Assembly: GCF_015244675.1 (NCBI RefSeq)
Contig: NZ_JABCQO010000007.1
Span: 86,757-150,756, forward strand
Length of the DNA: 64,000 nucleotides
Direction of reading: 5' to 3'
Origin: Gluconobacter cerevisiae
Lineage (GTDB): Bacteria; Pseudomonadota; Alphaproteobacteria; Acetobacterales; Acetobacteraceae
In this document: positions 45,444 to 54,830 of the stretch, one piece after another
Numbering within the stretch: the first letter of the stretch is position 1
How the letters are laid out: each line of letters starts with the position of its first letter
Notes under the pieces: model-generated
The model's input: the letters and a program-made list of their open reading frames with translations, nothing else
Databases searched by the model: none
Told to the model about the DNA's origin: nothing
Made by a program: the position numbers and the translations under genes

Positions 45444-47222
45444 ATGAACCGCTTTCAGGCGCGTCTGTTTCCTCATGCTCCTTTGAATCTGCGAACACTG
45501 GTTCGTAGTAATGAAATCTGGCTGAGCGTATTGGCGGGATTTGTCGGCGTTCTGTCGGGGCTGTGCGTGGTCGTTATGACCCATCTCACCTTCTGGATGC
45601 ACAGGCTGCTTTTTGGTGTTTCGGGCGGGGCTGGCGGTCATCTGTCCGGGCTGAGCGCCCTGCCACCTCTCCGGACAGTCGTAGTCCTGAGTAGCGGCGG
45701 CCTGGTAATCGGCCTGTTTGGGGTGCTGATCGCAAAAATCATGCCGCGCAGTCCGGTGGATCCCATCGAAGCGAATGCGCTGCATGGCGGGCGCATGTCG
45801 GTGCGGGACAGTCTGGTTATTGTCTGCCAGACTGTTCTGTCCAATGGCGTGGGTGGCTCCATCGGGCTTGAAGCCGGGTTTACCCAGATTGCGGCAGCGT
45901 TTGGCTCGCGGATCGGGCGCTCCTTCCGGGTGCGCCGGGAAGATCTGCGTGTTCTGGTGGGGGCTGGGGCCGGTGCGGCGATCGGGGCGGCGTTCGATGC
46001 GCCGGTGGCCGGTGCGTTCTATGCGTTCGAACTGGTGATCGGGTCCTATTCTCTGGGCAGTCTGTCCCCCGTGGCCGTGGCCGCGCTGGCGGGTGTGGGT
46101 GTGACGCGCTTTCTGGGTAGTGTGCCGCCGGGCATCGTCATTCCGTCTCCCGGAGACCTGTCGTGGGAAGGAACGGCCGGGGCGGTCCTCATCAGTGTTC
46201 TGACGGCGCTGACGGCTATCGGGCTGATGTTCTGCGTCACCCAGACGGAGGGGCTGTTCCGGCGCATGCCCGGCCCGGTCTGGCTACGTCCGGCGGTGGG
46301 CGGACTGATTGTGGGAGGGCTGGCGACGCTGCACCCCTCCGTTCTGTCTGCAGGACATGAAGCGATGCGGACTGTCTTTGCGGGGAATGTTACCGCGCGA
46401 ATGGCCGTTGTGCTTTTGCTCCTGAAAGCGTTGGCATCGTGCCTGTGTATCGGGTCCGGGTTCCGCGGAGGGCTGTTTTTCGCGTCGCTGTATCTCGGGT
46501 CGCTGGCCGGGACGATTTACGGCGCGCTTCTAGCCCCCTTGGGCGTTGCGCCGGATTCCGTTACGGCCTGCGCCCTGATTGGTATGAGCGCCATGGCCGT
46601 GGCCGTCATCGGCAGTCCCATGACAATGGTATGCCTGATGCTGGAACTGACCGGCAGCGTGTCCATGAGCGGTGCCACGCTGGTGGCCGCAGTGCTCTCC
46701 CTCCTCACGGTGCGGCGCCTGTTCGGCTATAGCTTCGCGACATGGCGCTTCCATCTGCGCGGCGAATCCATCCGCTCCGCCGTCGATATCGGTTGGATGC
46801 GCTCTCTGAATGTGCGTCGCATGATGCGCGGGCAGGTCCGGACCCTCCCGGCGGAGACGTCCGTGAGCCGGGCGCAGACGCTGTTTCCCCTCGGTTCGGC
46901 CCAGCGGGTCGTATTGCTTGATGAAGCCGGTCATTATGACGGCATCGCCCATCTGGCGGAACTGCATGCCGCGCCTTCCGATCAGACACCGATCAGAACG
47001 CTGGCCCTGTTCCGTAACGCCATGCTCACACCGCTCATGAATGTCCGCGAGGCGATCGAACTGTTCGAAAAAGCCGAGGCCGATGCACTTGTCGTCGTCG
47101 AAGATCCACAATCCCGGCAGGTGATCGGAACCTTGACCGAACAGCACGCCCTGCGCCGCTATGCGGAGGAACTCGAACGCAGCCGCAGAAGCCTTGCGGG
47201 TGATGACAGTCTGCCAACCTGA
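45444..47222 (+). CDS. CLC-type chloride channel/antiporter with CBS domains
   Basis: About 592 residues from the ATG at 45444; the frame is open from a TTG at 45300 and the start is uncertain. Roughly ten hydrophobic helices form the CLC core. The filter region GVGGSIGLEAGFTQ has the gating glutamate at ~143 but deviates from the usual GREGP, and SGFRGGLFFASLYLG replaces the normal GxFxP. The C-terminal ~150 residues after VRTLPAETSVSRAQTLFP form a CBS pair. CLC antiporters exchange Cl- for H+ and aid acid survival, relevant to an acid producer. Confidence 0.85.
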   Translation: MNRFQARLFPHAPLNLRTLVRSNEIWLSVLAGFVGVLSGLCVVVMTHLTFWMHRLLFGVSGGAGGHLSGLSALPPLRTVVVLSSGGLVIGLFGVLIAKIMPRSPVDPIEANALHGGRMSVRDSLVIVCQTVLSNGVGGSIGLEAGFTQIAAAFGSRIGRSFRVRREDLRVLVGAGAGAAIGAAFDAPVAGAFYAFELVIGSYSLGSLSPVAVAALAGVGVTRFLGSVPPGIVIPSPGDLSWEGTAGAVLISVLTALTAIGLMFCVTQTEGLFRRMPGPVWLRPAVGGLIVGGLATLHPSVLSAGHEAMRTVFAGNVTARMAVVLLLLKALASCLCIGSGFRGGLFFASLYLGSLAGTIYGALLAPLGVAPDSVTACALIGMSAMAVAVIGSPMTMVCLMLELTGSVSMSGATLVAAVLSLLTVRRLFGYSFATWRFHLRGESIRSAVDIGWMRSLNVRRMMRGQVRTLPAETSVSRAQTLFPLGSAQRVVLLDEAGHYDGIAHLAELHAAPSDQTPIRTLALFRNAMLTPLMNVREAIELFEKAEADALVVVEDPQSRQVIGTLTEQHALRRYAEELERSRRSLAGDDSLPT

Positions 47223-47321
47223 CCCGGCTCCGGCCTTTCCCCCTTGGCATCGGGCCGTTCCCGCTTCAACATATAGTCCTATCAGATGCCCGTTCCGGGC
47301 GCCCTAACCGGAGATTTTCCC

Positions 47322-47789
47322 ATGACCGCGACCCCCGAATCCCGCCTCGCCGCCCTCGACATCACGCTGCCGGTCGCAGCCGCTCCGGTTGCGAACTACG
47401 TCACGACCGTACGGACGGGAAACCTGCTCGTCGTTTCCGGCCAGCTCCCGCTGGTGGATGGCAAGCTGCTCATCACCGGCAAGCTGGGTGACGAAGTTTC
47501 GGCCCATGCCGGTGTGGCCTGTGCTCGCGCCTGCCTCATCAATGTTCTGGCGCAGGCCAAGGCCGCACTGGACGGCGATCTTTCCCGCATCACGCGCGTT
47601 GTGCGTCTGGGTGGTTTCATTGCCTGCACGCCCGAATTCACCGACCACGCTACCGTCATGAACGGAGCGTCCGATCTGGCTGTCGAGGTGTTCGGTGACG
47701 CCGGACGCCATGCGCGCTCCACCATCGGCGTGCCGAGCCTGCCCGTGAATGCCCCGGTCGAGGTCGAGGCATTGTTCGAAATCGCCTGA
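47322..47789 (+). CDS. RidA family protein (YjgF group II)
   Basis: A 155-residue RidA-superfamily protein of the longer group II type. APVANYVTTVRTGNLLVVSGQLP, ACLINVLAQAKAAL, EFTDHATVMNGASDLAVEVFG and HARSTIGVPSLPVNAPVEVEA are characteristic. RidA proteins deaminate reactive enamine/imine intermediates released by PLP enzymes; substrate range of this subgroup is less certain. GGAG precedes the ATG. It is followed after 15 bases by the FemAB-like gene, so the two are probably co-transcribed. Confidence 0.92.
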   Translation: MTATPESRLAALDITLPVAAAPVANYVTTVRTGNLLVVSGQLPLVDGKLLITGKLGDEVSAHAGVACARACLINVLAQAKAALDGDLSRITRVVRLGGFIACTPEFTDHATVMNGASDLAVEVFGDAGRHARSTIGVPSLPVNAPVEVEALFEIA

Positions 47790-47804
47790 TACGGGAGAAA
47801 CCGA

Positions 47805-48986
47805 ATGGGAGAAACGGAGACCATGCCGTCCCCCGACTGGAGCCTGAGCCTTCATGCCTCGATCCACGAGATCGGGGCCGAAGCCTGGGACGCCTGTGCG
47901 GGAGCGGACAATCCGTTTGTCTCTTTCGGTTTTCTGTCCGCCCTTGAAGACAGCGGTTCCGTCGCGGACCGCTCTGGCTGGCTGGTTCGTCATGCCGCCT
48001 TGCGCGCGCCGGACGGCTCCATCGCGGCCCTCGCCCCGCTTTATGGAAAATCCCATTCCTGGGGCGAGTACGTCTTCGACCAGAGCTGGGCCCGCGCCTA
48101 TGAAGCCGCGGGCGGGCGCTACTATCCAAAATTCGTCTGCGCTGTTCCGTTTTCACCGGTTCCCGGACCCAGACTCCTGTTGCATCCGGATCTGCCTGAT
48201 CCGCAAGCTGTGGCGCAGGCGCTCGCCGCCGCGCTCATTCAGGCGACGGCGCAGCTTGGCCTGTCGTCTTTACATGCCAATTTCTGCGACGTGGCTTCGC
48301 TGAATGCCTTTACCGATGCCGGATATCTGCCGCGCACAGGCCTTCAATATCATTGGCAGAATAACGGCTACACGACGTTCGATGACTTTCTGGCCGCGCT
48401 GTCTTCCCGCAAACGTAAGTCTATCCGTAAGGAACGCAATGCCGCCCAGTCCTGTGGTCTGACCTTCAGCACGCTCCGCGGAAGTGACATCACGCCGGAA
48501 GACTGGAAAGCATTCTACCGCTTCTATCAGTCCACGATCGACCGCAAATGGGGCAGCGCCTATCTGACGGAGCGTTTCTTTCCCATGCTGTCCGAGCGCC
48601 TCGGAGACCGCGTGGTTCTGATGATGGCCCATCATGACGGAAAAGCTGTCGCCGGGGCCCTGAATCTCATGGGGGCGGATGCGCTGGTCGGGCGGAACTG
48701 GGGCTGCGAGGGAGACTGGCCCTTCCTGCATTTCGAGCTGTGTTATTATCGTGCGATTGCTTTCGCCATCGAACACGGCCTCTCCCGCGTCGAAGCCGGG
48801 GCACAGGGTGAGCATAAGATCCAGCGCGGTTATCTTCCGAGCTTCACCCATTCCGTCCATGCCATTCTCGATCCCGGTCTGCGACAGGCGGTCGCCGCCT
48901 TTGTGGATGAGGAACGAACCGCCCTGCAGGCGGAGGCGGCGGAACTGCTGACTCTTTCACCATATCGTCATGGCGAGTCGGGTTAA
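47805..48986 (+). CDS. FemAB-like acyltransferase (GNAT-fold, PF04339-type)
   Basis: A 393-residue protein of the peptidogalycan biosynthesis/recognition type: NPFVSFGFLSALEDSGSV near the N-terminus, YVFDQSWARAYEAAGGRYYPKFVCAVPFSP-type core, the basic SSRKRKSIRKERNA, and the ending RVEAGAQGEHKIQRGY, all family hallmarks. It is predicted to have two GNAT-like domains and transfer an acyl or aminoacyl group. No signal peptide. A second in-frame ATG seven codons later is an alternative start. Substrate unknown. Confidence 0.85.
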   Translation: MGETETMPSPDWSLSLHASIHEIGAEAWDACAGADNPFVSFGFLSALEDSGSVADRSGWLVRHAALRAPDGSIAALAPLYGKSHSWGEYVFDQSWARAYEAAGGRYYPKFVCAVPFSPVPGPRLLLHPDLPDPQAVAQALAAALIQATAQLGLSSLHANFCDVASLNAFTDAGYLPRTGLQYHWQNNGYTTFDDFLAALSSRKRKSIRKERNAAQSCGLTFSTLRGSDITPEDWKAFYRFYQSTIDRKWGSAYLTERFFPMLSERLGDRVVLMMAHHDGKAVAGALNLMGADALVGRNWGCEGDWPFLHFELCYYRAIAFAIEHGLSRVEAGAQGEHKIQRGYLPSFTHSVHAILDPGLRQAVAAFVDEERTALQAEAAELLTLSPYRHGESG

Positions 48987-49068
48987 GGGCGTTCGTTTAA
49001 CGATTGGGAAAGCTTTGTACCGTTACGCTGTGCTCCGAAATCGGGATTGACCGGAGCCTGTAACGCCC

Positions 49069-49809
49069 ATGGAGAACAGTACCTATATCGCGCTTTCGCG
49101 TATGGACGCCCAGCAGCGCGCCATGTCTGTGGTTGCGGACAATATGTCGAACGCATCGACCGTGGGCTACAAACGCGAAAATGTCCTCTTCAGTGACTTC
49201 CTGTCCCATCAGCATGGCTCTAAACAGGCCGAGGGTGCGGATACGGAATCCTATACGCAGGACCGTGCGACATACCGGGACTTTCAGCAGGGCGACATGC
49301 AGTCCACCGGCAATCCTCTGGATCTGGCGCTTGGAGGCGAGGGGTATTTTCAGGTCCGCACCGCCAATGGTGTGCGCCTGACACGGGCAGGACGCTTTGA
49401 GGAACAGCAGGATGGGGCTGTCGTCGATGCAAGCGGGAATGCCCTGCTGGACCGTGACGGTCAGCCGATCGTACTCCCCCAGACCGACCATCGAATCACC
49501 ATTTCCGCCGATGGTGTGATCTCGACCGAAACCGGCGAACAGGGCCAGATCGGCATCGTGACGGCGCAGGACGACAACAAGCTTCAGGCAGAAGGCAGCA
49601 GGCTCCTGCGGACGGATCAGCCTACAACCGCTGTGGAGCGGCCCAATATCGTGCAGGGCATGGTGGAAGGCAGCAACGTTCAGATGATGACCGAAGTGAC
49701 TAAGATGATGGAAATCCAGCGGAATTTCCAGTTCATGGCGCAGTTCGTGGATGCCGAAGCCACGCGTCAGAAAAACGCCATCGACAAGATCGTTCAGGTC
49801 TCGGCCTGA
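49069..49809 (+). CDS. flgF: Flagellar basal-body rod protein FlgF
   Basis: A 246-residue proximal rod protein. The N-terminal motif VVADNMSNASTVGYKRENVLF (split as ADNMSNASTVGYKR) and the C-terminal helix VQMMTEVTKMMEIQRNFQF are the two halves of the rod-protein coiled coil; GNPLDLALGGEGYFQV is diagnostic for FlgF/FlgG. It is the first of flgF-flgG-flgA. Being exported by the flagellar type III system, it has no signal peptide. Confidence 0.95.
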   Translation: MENSTYIALSRMDAQQRAMSVVADNMSNASTVGYKRENVLFSDFLSHQHGSKQAEGADTESYTQDRATYRDFQQGDMQSTGNPLDLALGGEGYFQVRTANGVRLTRAGRFEEQQDGAVVDASGNALLDRDGQPIVLPQTDHRITISADGVISTETGEQGQIGIVTAQDDNKLQAEGSRLLRTDQPTTAVERPNIVQGMVEGSNVQMMTEVTKMMEIQRNFQFMAQFVDAEATRQKNAIDKIVQVSA

Positions 49810-49842
49810 TTATTTCCCCTGACGGGACAAGGATAATTTTCC

Positions 49843-50634
49843 ATGCGCGCACTCGACATCGCCGGAACGGGCATGCAGGCCCAGCAGACCAATGTGGAAA
49901 CCATTTCCAACAACATCGCGAATATGAGTACCACGGGATATAAACGCTCCCGTGCCGAGTTTCAGGATCTGATCTACCAGAACCTTCGTCGTGTGGGCGC
50001 AAGCTCGTCCGATACCGGGACGACCATTCCGGCTGGCGCACAGGTCGGCCTTGGTGTGAAAACGGCGGCGATTTATCGCATCAACGATCAGGGCAGCCTT
50101 GAGCAGACCAGCAACTCCCTGGATATGGCGGTTCAGGGGCGCGGTTATTTTCAGGTCCAGCTTCCCTCGGGGCAGCTTGCCTATACCCGCGACGGTACGT
50201 TCTCGATGGACAATAATGGTTCTCTTGTGACCGCAGACGGCTATCTCATCAGCCCGACGATCACGATCCCCAACAATGCACAGAGCATTTCGATTGATCA
50301 GTCCGGTCAGGTCAGTGTGCAGGTCGCCGGGCAGAATAATACGACGCTCGTCGGGCAGCTTCAGTTGGGCATTTTCACAAACGAAAACGGTTTGGCTGCG
50401 ATGGGGCAGAACCTGTTTACGCAGACGACGGCCTCAGGCGATGCCATGATGGGTAACCCTGAAGCTGTTGGCTACGGCAGCATCATGCAGGGTTATGTCG
50501 AGAACTCGAACGTCAATGTCGTAACCGAAATCACCGATCTTATTACGGCACAACGCGCCTATGAGATGAACAGCAAGGTCATTACCGCGTCTGATGACAT
50601 GTTGAAGACTGTTACCAATTTAGGTGGTGCTTAA
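49843..50634 (+). CDS. flgG: Flagellar distal rod protein FlgG
   Basis: A 263-residue distal rod protein, the normal FlgG length. TISNNIANMSTTGYKRSRAEF, the FlgG-specific QNLRRVGASSS stretch, NSLDMAVQGRGYFQV and the ending ITDLITAQRAYEMNSKVI are typical. It lies 33 bases after flgF and three bases before flgA, so the three genes form one transcript. Confidence 0.96.
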   Translation: MRALDIAGTGMQAQQTNVETISNNIANMSTTGYKRSRAEFQDLIYQNLRRVGASSSDTGTTIPAGAQVGLGVKTAAIYRINDQGSLEQTSNSLDMAVQGRGYFQVQLPSGQLAYTRDGTFSMDNNGSLVTADGYLISPTITIPNNAQSISIDQSGQVSVQVAGQNNTTLVGQLQLGIFTNENGLAAMGQNLFTQTTASGDAMMGNPEAVGYGSIMQGYVENSNVNVVTEITDLITAQRAYEMNSKVITASDDMLKTVTNLGGA

Positions 50635-50637
50635 AAT

Positions 50638-51630
50638 ATGAACCGTGCCCTACTGACGGGTAGCATTCTGCTGCTGGCTGGGTGTGGTGATTTTTCTTTC
50701 GCATTGGGCGCGACATTGCGCACGAATGTTAATGTCGACCACCCGCGTGTACGTCTGTCCGATCTGTTTGCCGATCTGGGTAAGGGACAGGACACCGATA
50801 TCGGCGATGCCCCGGCTCTGGGGGCGAGTTATGTAGTAGGTGGCCCGCAGTTGACGGCTATTGCCGCTCAGTTTGGCGTGGACTGGCCTGATGCCTCACC
50901 TTTGGTGTCCGCGACCGTGACGCATACGGCTCGCATGATTACAGCGGATGATGTCCTTCCTATCGTCCGTGAAGGGCTGGAACTGCCGTCCGAGGCGCGG
51001 GTGGAAGTAGCATTGACCGGTTTCAAACCTGTACCGGTTCCGGTTTCGGATCAGGGGGCACCCGCTATCTTGCATATTGATCGACCACCTCATGGCAGCG
51101 AACATTTTACGGCACGGCTTGAGGTACCTTCTACCAAAGGCGGGCAGGGAACGGCTTTCAATGTCAGCGGAACGGCGACAATGGAAGTGCGTGCGGTGAC
51201 GCTGCGCCATGCCATGCATCTGGGGCAGCCCATCCTGTCGGACGATGTCACCATGACGTTTGTTCGCGTCGGTTTGATTCCGGATGATGCGTTACAGAAC
51301 CCTGAGGACGCGGTTGGTCTGGAGGCGCGTGGCGTGCTTGCAGCCGGTCAGGTTCTCAGTGTCTCGGAACTCGCACATCCTCAATTGGTGCATCGCGGAT
51401 CGCCGGTTGTGGCGACCTTCTCCGGCCAGAGCCTTCATCTGACGGTATCTGGAACCGTTCTGGAAGCAGGAGGAAAAGGCGATACCGTGCATGTTTACAA
51501 TGCCAGCAGCCATATGGTTCTGACGGGACGTGTTATGGACAGAACGGAAGTAGAAGTTATTCCGGGCATTATGCCGCTTTCTGCCGATAGCAGAATGCAT
51601 CAACAGACAACGGCTCTCCCTTCTCTTTGA
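50638..51630 (+). CDS. flgA: Flagellar P-ring assembly chaperone FlgA
   Basis: A 330-residue exported chaperone for the P-ring. The N-terminal hydrophobic segment ends near a possible lipobox-like LLLAGCGD. The C-terminal third is the SAF domain: RHAMHLGQPILSDDV, ARGVLAAGQVLSVSEL and VHVYNASSHMVLTGRVMD are conserved. In Gluconobacter-type clusters flgH (L-ring) normally follows; here the flagellar DNA ends and a decayed transposase begins about 80 bases later. Confidence 0.9.
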   Translation: MNRALLTGSILLLAGCGDFSFALGATLRTNVNVDHPRVRLSDLFADLGKGQDTDIGDAPALGASYVVGGPQLTAIAAQFGVDWPDASPLVSATVTHTARMITADDVLPIVREGLELPSEARVEVALTGFKPVPVPVSDQGAPAILHIDRPPHGSEHFTARLEVPSTKGGQGTAFNVSGTATMEVRAVTLRHAMHLGQPILSDDVTMTFVRVGLIPDDALQNPEDAVGLEARGVLAAGQVLSVSELAHPQLVHRGSPVVATFSGQSLHLTVSGTVLEAGGKGDTVHVYNASSHMVLTGRVMDRTEVEVIPGIMPLSADSRMHQQTTALPSL

Positions 51631-51711
51631 CGGGGCAGTTTCTGGTTTCGGTTGATTAAACCTTACGTCACCAGAAAATCCTCCCACTAAGATTAGGTCT
51701 CCTAGCCATAA

Positions 51712-52140
51712 GAGATAATTGCAGCACAACAGATGCCTGAGAAGAAGACAGTTGGGCATCTATTGTAGGGTATTGCGTACAAAGCCTGCCGTCAGCCTTT
51801 GAGCATCCCGAACATAATCTCGATCCGGTTATGGCAGTTGTATTTCTGGTTGTCGTATTTAGATGGGGCCCTTGCGGGATCTCTGTTGTTGAGGAGGGGA
51901 ATCTGATCCCTTTCTTCTCTAACGTATCTCGGAACAAGTAAGCATCTTGGTCATGGCAGGCAGTTTTGTATTGATGCCATTTTTCGTGCGTTCGATCAGG
52001 CAACCAGAATTCTCTTTTTTAGCCGTTAGCCCGAAGGCGTGTGTGGTGTTTTGGGATAGGTCGTATCGATCATGGTGGTCTGGGGCTTTACGTGTGCGGC
52101 AACGAGGCTGTCAGTCAGTATAAGTTGCTCGTCGTTGCCC
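51712..52140 (-). pseudogene. Decayed IS5-family transposase
   Basis: The minus strand encodes pieces of an IS5-type transposase in more than one frame. One frame gives THEKWHQYKTACHDQDAYLF then RDTLEKKGIRF; after a frame change come KYDNQKYNCHNRIEIMFGML, an in-frame stop, then YNRCPTVFFSGICCAAIISYG, matching the usual RIEIMFGxLKDWRR-xxRYDRCPTVFFSAI ending. A degenerate N-terminal portion (NDEQLILTDSLVAAHVK) lies upstream. With a frameshift and several stops it cannot be active. The boundaries are approximate. Confidence 0.8.
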
Positions 52141-52169
52141 TCATTATAGAGCCTGAAAAAAGATCCTAT

Positions 52170-52778
52170 TTAAAGATCGATGGATACTGTCGATAATATT
52201 TATACAAATTAAAAATAAGCGGGTGCTTCCTGTCCCGAATATCAAAGCCTTGAATTGAATGAACGTAGTTAGTGGACTCCAGAAAGAAGGAATCTGTCCG
52301 ACACGGTAGGTCACTGGCAAATTAAGCCAATAGGTAGGCTCAGGGGTTCGAAAACTGCTTATGTCATTATTGAGAAATTTGAGATTGTGCTGTTTTGAGG
52401 GAATAAGAATGATAAAAATACCGGAATTCTTAATTTATTATAATAATGGAATGTTATCATAGGACAATATAAAATGTTTTATGAGTTGCGATGGAGTTTT
52501 ATAATCATTGATGATGAAAATTATTCAGAAAATTAAAAACAGAGTTTATCAATAATTAAATAGAAATACAAAAATAGTTTTTATTTAATTATTAGAATTT
52601 TATAAAATATTTATTGGAATATTTTTTGCAGTGATATTTATCTCAAAAACGTTACCAGTAATAAAAAATAAAATCAATATTGTGTTATTGTGAACAAAAA
52701 ATAGTCATTTCTATTATTATCGAAAATTCTAGAAGAGGAAGAAACGCATATCGAACTATGTCTTCTAGGAGAGCGCCA
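52170..52778. other. AT-rich region upstream of fdhS, no recognisable gene
   Basis: About 600 very AT-rich bases between the transposase remnant and fdhS. I see no protein frame with a ribosome site and no clear hairpin. The fdh operon promoter must lie here, but the density of TATAAT-like strings prevents choosing one. The composition contrasts sharply with the flagellar genes before it. Confidence 0.6.
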
Positions 52779-53330
52779 TTGGAAAAAATATTTGATCCGA
52801 GTCCCGCTGCAATCTCTCTTTCTCGCAGGCGACTCTTGGCTCTCTCCAGTGTCTGCGTGACGGTTGCTGTTGTCGGGAGGGTAAAAAAAGGATCTGCTCA
52901 GAGCATCGTGGCATCCAATCGTGATGGCATTTCAGACTTCATGCAGCTTTCAGTTTTTGCTACCGGACATAAAAATCTGGATCTTGGTATTGGCTCAGCA
53001 CTCTTTCTGGCATTTGAGGCACAGATACGGGATTTCTCAATTCAGGTAACAGCGCTTCGCGAACGCATTATTAAAAGCGGTTATCAGGATGTTGAGGCAT
53101 TAGATGCGGGCCTTGAAGGAGATCCTCTACGCCCTACGCTTCTTCGGATTATTCGCGGCTGGTATTCCGGTGTTATTGAGGGCGGAACAAACGCAAAAGT
53201 TTATGCCTTCGAAACTGCTCTGATGTATCAACCGTCCCGCGATGTCGTGGTTATTCCGACATATGCTCATAACGGACCGAATTACTGGGTTTCGGAACCC
53301 GTATCCGTCGATGTCATGCCGGCATTCTAA
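52779..53330 (+). CDS. fdhS: Fructose dehydrogenase small subunit (Tat-exported)
   Basis: A 183-residue subunit of the flavocytochrome c fructose dehydrogenase (FAD-sorbitol/gluconate dehydrogenase small-subunit family). I start at the TTG at 52779: AGGAGA ends seven bases before it, the size equals that known for FdhS, and an ATG at 52758 has no ribosome site. Tat motif SRRRLLAL has the twin arginines at 16-17. The mature part ([21 protein letters not shown], then [18 protein letters not shown]) is nearly what I remember of the G. japonicus protein. It carries the large subunit through the Tat system. Confidence 0.9.
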   Translation: MEKIFDPSPAAISLSRRRLLALSSVCVTVAVVGRVKKGSAQSIVASNRDGISDFMQLSVFATGHKNLDLGIGSALFLAFEAQIRDFSIQVTALRERIIKSGYQDVEALDAGLEGDPLRPTLLRIIRGWYSGVIEGGTNAKVYAFETALMYQPSRDVVVIPTYAHNGPNYWVSEPVSVDVMPAF

Positions 53331-53349
53331 GGAAATTATCCCAGTGATT

Positions 53350-54810
53350 ATGCGATATTTTCGTCCTCTGTCCGGCACTGCCATGGCAATCGTTTCGCTT
53401 CTTGCGGGTACGTCCGTGCTGGCGCAACCGACAGATCCGACACCCGCTTCTGCTCATCGTCCCTCAATCAGTCGCGGCCATTATCTGGCAATTGCTGCCG
53501 ATTGTGCGGCCTGTCATACCAATGGGAGGAATGGTCAGTTTCTTGCCGGCGGTTATGCAATATCTTCGCCAATGGGAAATATTTATTCGACCAATATTAC
53601 TCCGTCGAAGACCTATGGTATTGGGAACTATACGCTGGAGCAATTTTCTCAGGCGCTCCGGCACGGCATTCGTGCAGATGGTGCTCAGCTTTATCCAGCT
53701 ATGCCTTATGATGCTTATAATCGACTGACAGATGAAGACGTCAAATCGCTCTACGTGTACATCATGACTGAAGTAAAACCCGTGGATGCGCCTTCGCCAA
53801 GAACGCAACTCCCTTTTCCTTTTTCGGTCCGTGCATCACTTGGTATCTGGAAAATTGCGGCAAGAATTGAAGGCAAACCTTATGTCTTCGATCACACCCA
53901 TAATGATGATTGGAATCGTGGTCGTTATCTGGTCGATGAGCTCGCGCATTGTGGTGAGTGCCATACTCCTCGTAACTTCCTGCTTGCTCCCAATCAGTCC
54001 GCTTATCTTGCTGGAGCGGACATAGGATCATGGCGTGCGCCAAATATTACGAATGATCCTCAAAGTGGCATTGGTGGTTGGTCGGATCGGGATCTTTTTC
54101 AGTATCTGAAGACTGGAAAAACCCTACACGCCCGTGCGGCGGGGCCAATGGCAGAGGCAATCGAACATAGTCTGCAATATCTGCCAGACTCTGATATTTC
54201 TGCCATGATTACGTATCTGCGCTCAGTCCCAGCAAAAACAGAAGCGGGTCAGACGATCGCTAATTTTGCACATACCGGCCGACCGTCCAGTTATAACGTC
54301 AGTGACGCCAATACCCGTCGTAGTAACAGTACACTTTCAAACACGGCAGATGGGGCGGTTCTTTACGAAGCTGTATGTTCCAGTTGCCACCAGTCTGATG
54401 GCAAAGGATCTTCAGACGGCTATTACCCCTCCCTTATCGGCAATACGACCACTGGGCAGTTCAATCCGAACGATCTGATCGCCAGTATTCTTTACGGCGT
54501 GGATCGCACAACGGGTGATCACGAAATTCTAATGCCGGCCTTTGGACCGGACTCTTTGGTGCAACCTCTAACAGATGAACAAATAGCGGCAGTGGCCGAT
54601 TACGTACTGAGCCATTTTGGTAACGCGCAGGCCACAGTCTCTGTCGATGCCGTCAAGCAGGTGCGCGCAGGTGGAAAACAGGTTCCGATCGCCAAACTTG
54701 CCAATCCAGGGGTGATGTTCCTTCTCGGGGCTGGTGGCGTCTTGGGAGTTGTTTTGGTGATAGGTGGCCTCTGGTGGTTGATCAGCCGTCGCCAAAAGCG
54801 TTCCACTTAA
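53350..54810 (+). CDS. fdhC: Fructose dehydrogenase triheme cytochrome c subunit
   Basis: A 486-residue membrane-anchored cytochrome c with a signal peptide (AIVSLLAGTSVLA), three heme motifs CAACH (C52-H56), CGECH (C201-H205) and CSSCH (C343-H347), and a C-terminal hydrophobic anchor (MFLLGAGGVLGVVLVIGGLWWL). It takes electrons from the FAD subunit and reduces ubiquinone. A GTG two codons upstream (53344) sits closer to GGAA and is an alternative start. Its place between the small and large subunit genes is the S-C-L order of fdh, unlike the S-L-C order of kgd and sld operons. Confidence 0.93.
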   Translation: MRYFRPLSGTAMAIVSLLAGTSVLAQPTDPTPASAHRPSISRGHYLAIAADCAACHTNGRNGQFLAGGYAISSPMGNIYSTNITPSKTYGIGNYTLEQFSQALRHGIRADGAQLYPAMPYDAYNRLTDEDVKSLYVYIMTEVKPVDAPSPRTQLPFPFSVRASLGIWKIAARIEGKPYVFDHTHNDDWNRGRYLVDELAHCGECHTPRNFLLAPNQSAYLAGADIGSWRAPNITNDPQSGIGGWSDRDLFQYLKTGKTLHARAAGPMAEAIEHSLQYLPDSDISAMITYLRSVPAKTEAGQTIANFAHTGRPSSYNVSDANTRRSNSTLSNTADGAVLYEAVCSSCHQSDGKGSSDGYYPSLIGNTTTGQFNPNDLIASILYGVDRTTGDHEILMPAFGPDSLVQPLTDEQIAAVADYVLSHFGNAQATVSVDAVKQVRAGGKQVPIAKLANPGVMFLLGAGGVLGVVLVIGGLWWLISRRQKRST

Positions 54811-54830
54811 TAGAATTCAAGGATAAAGCC

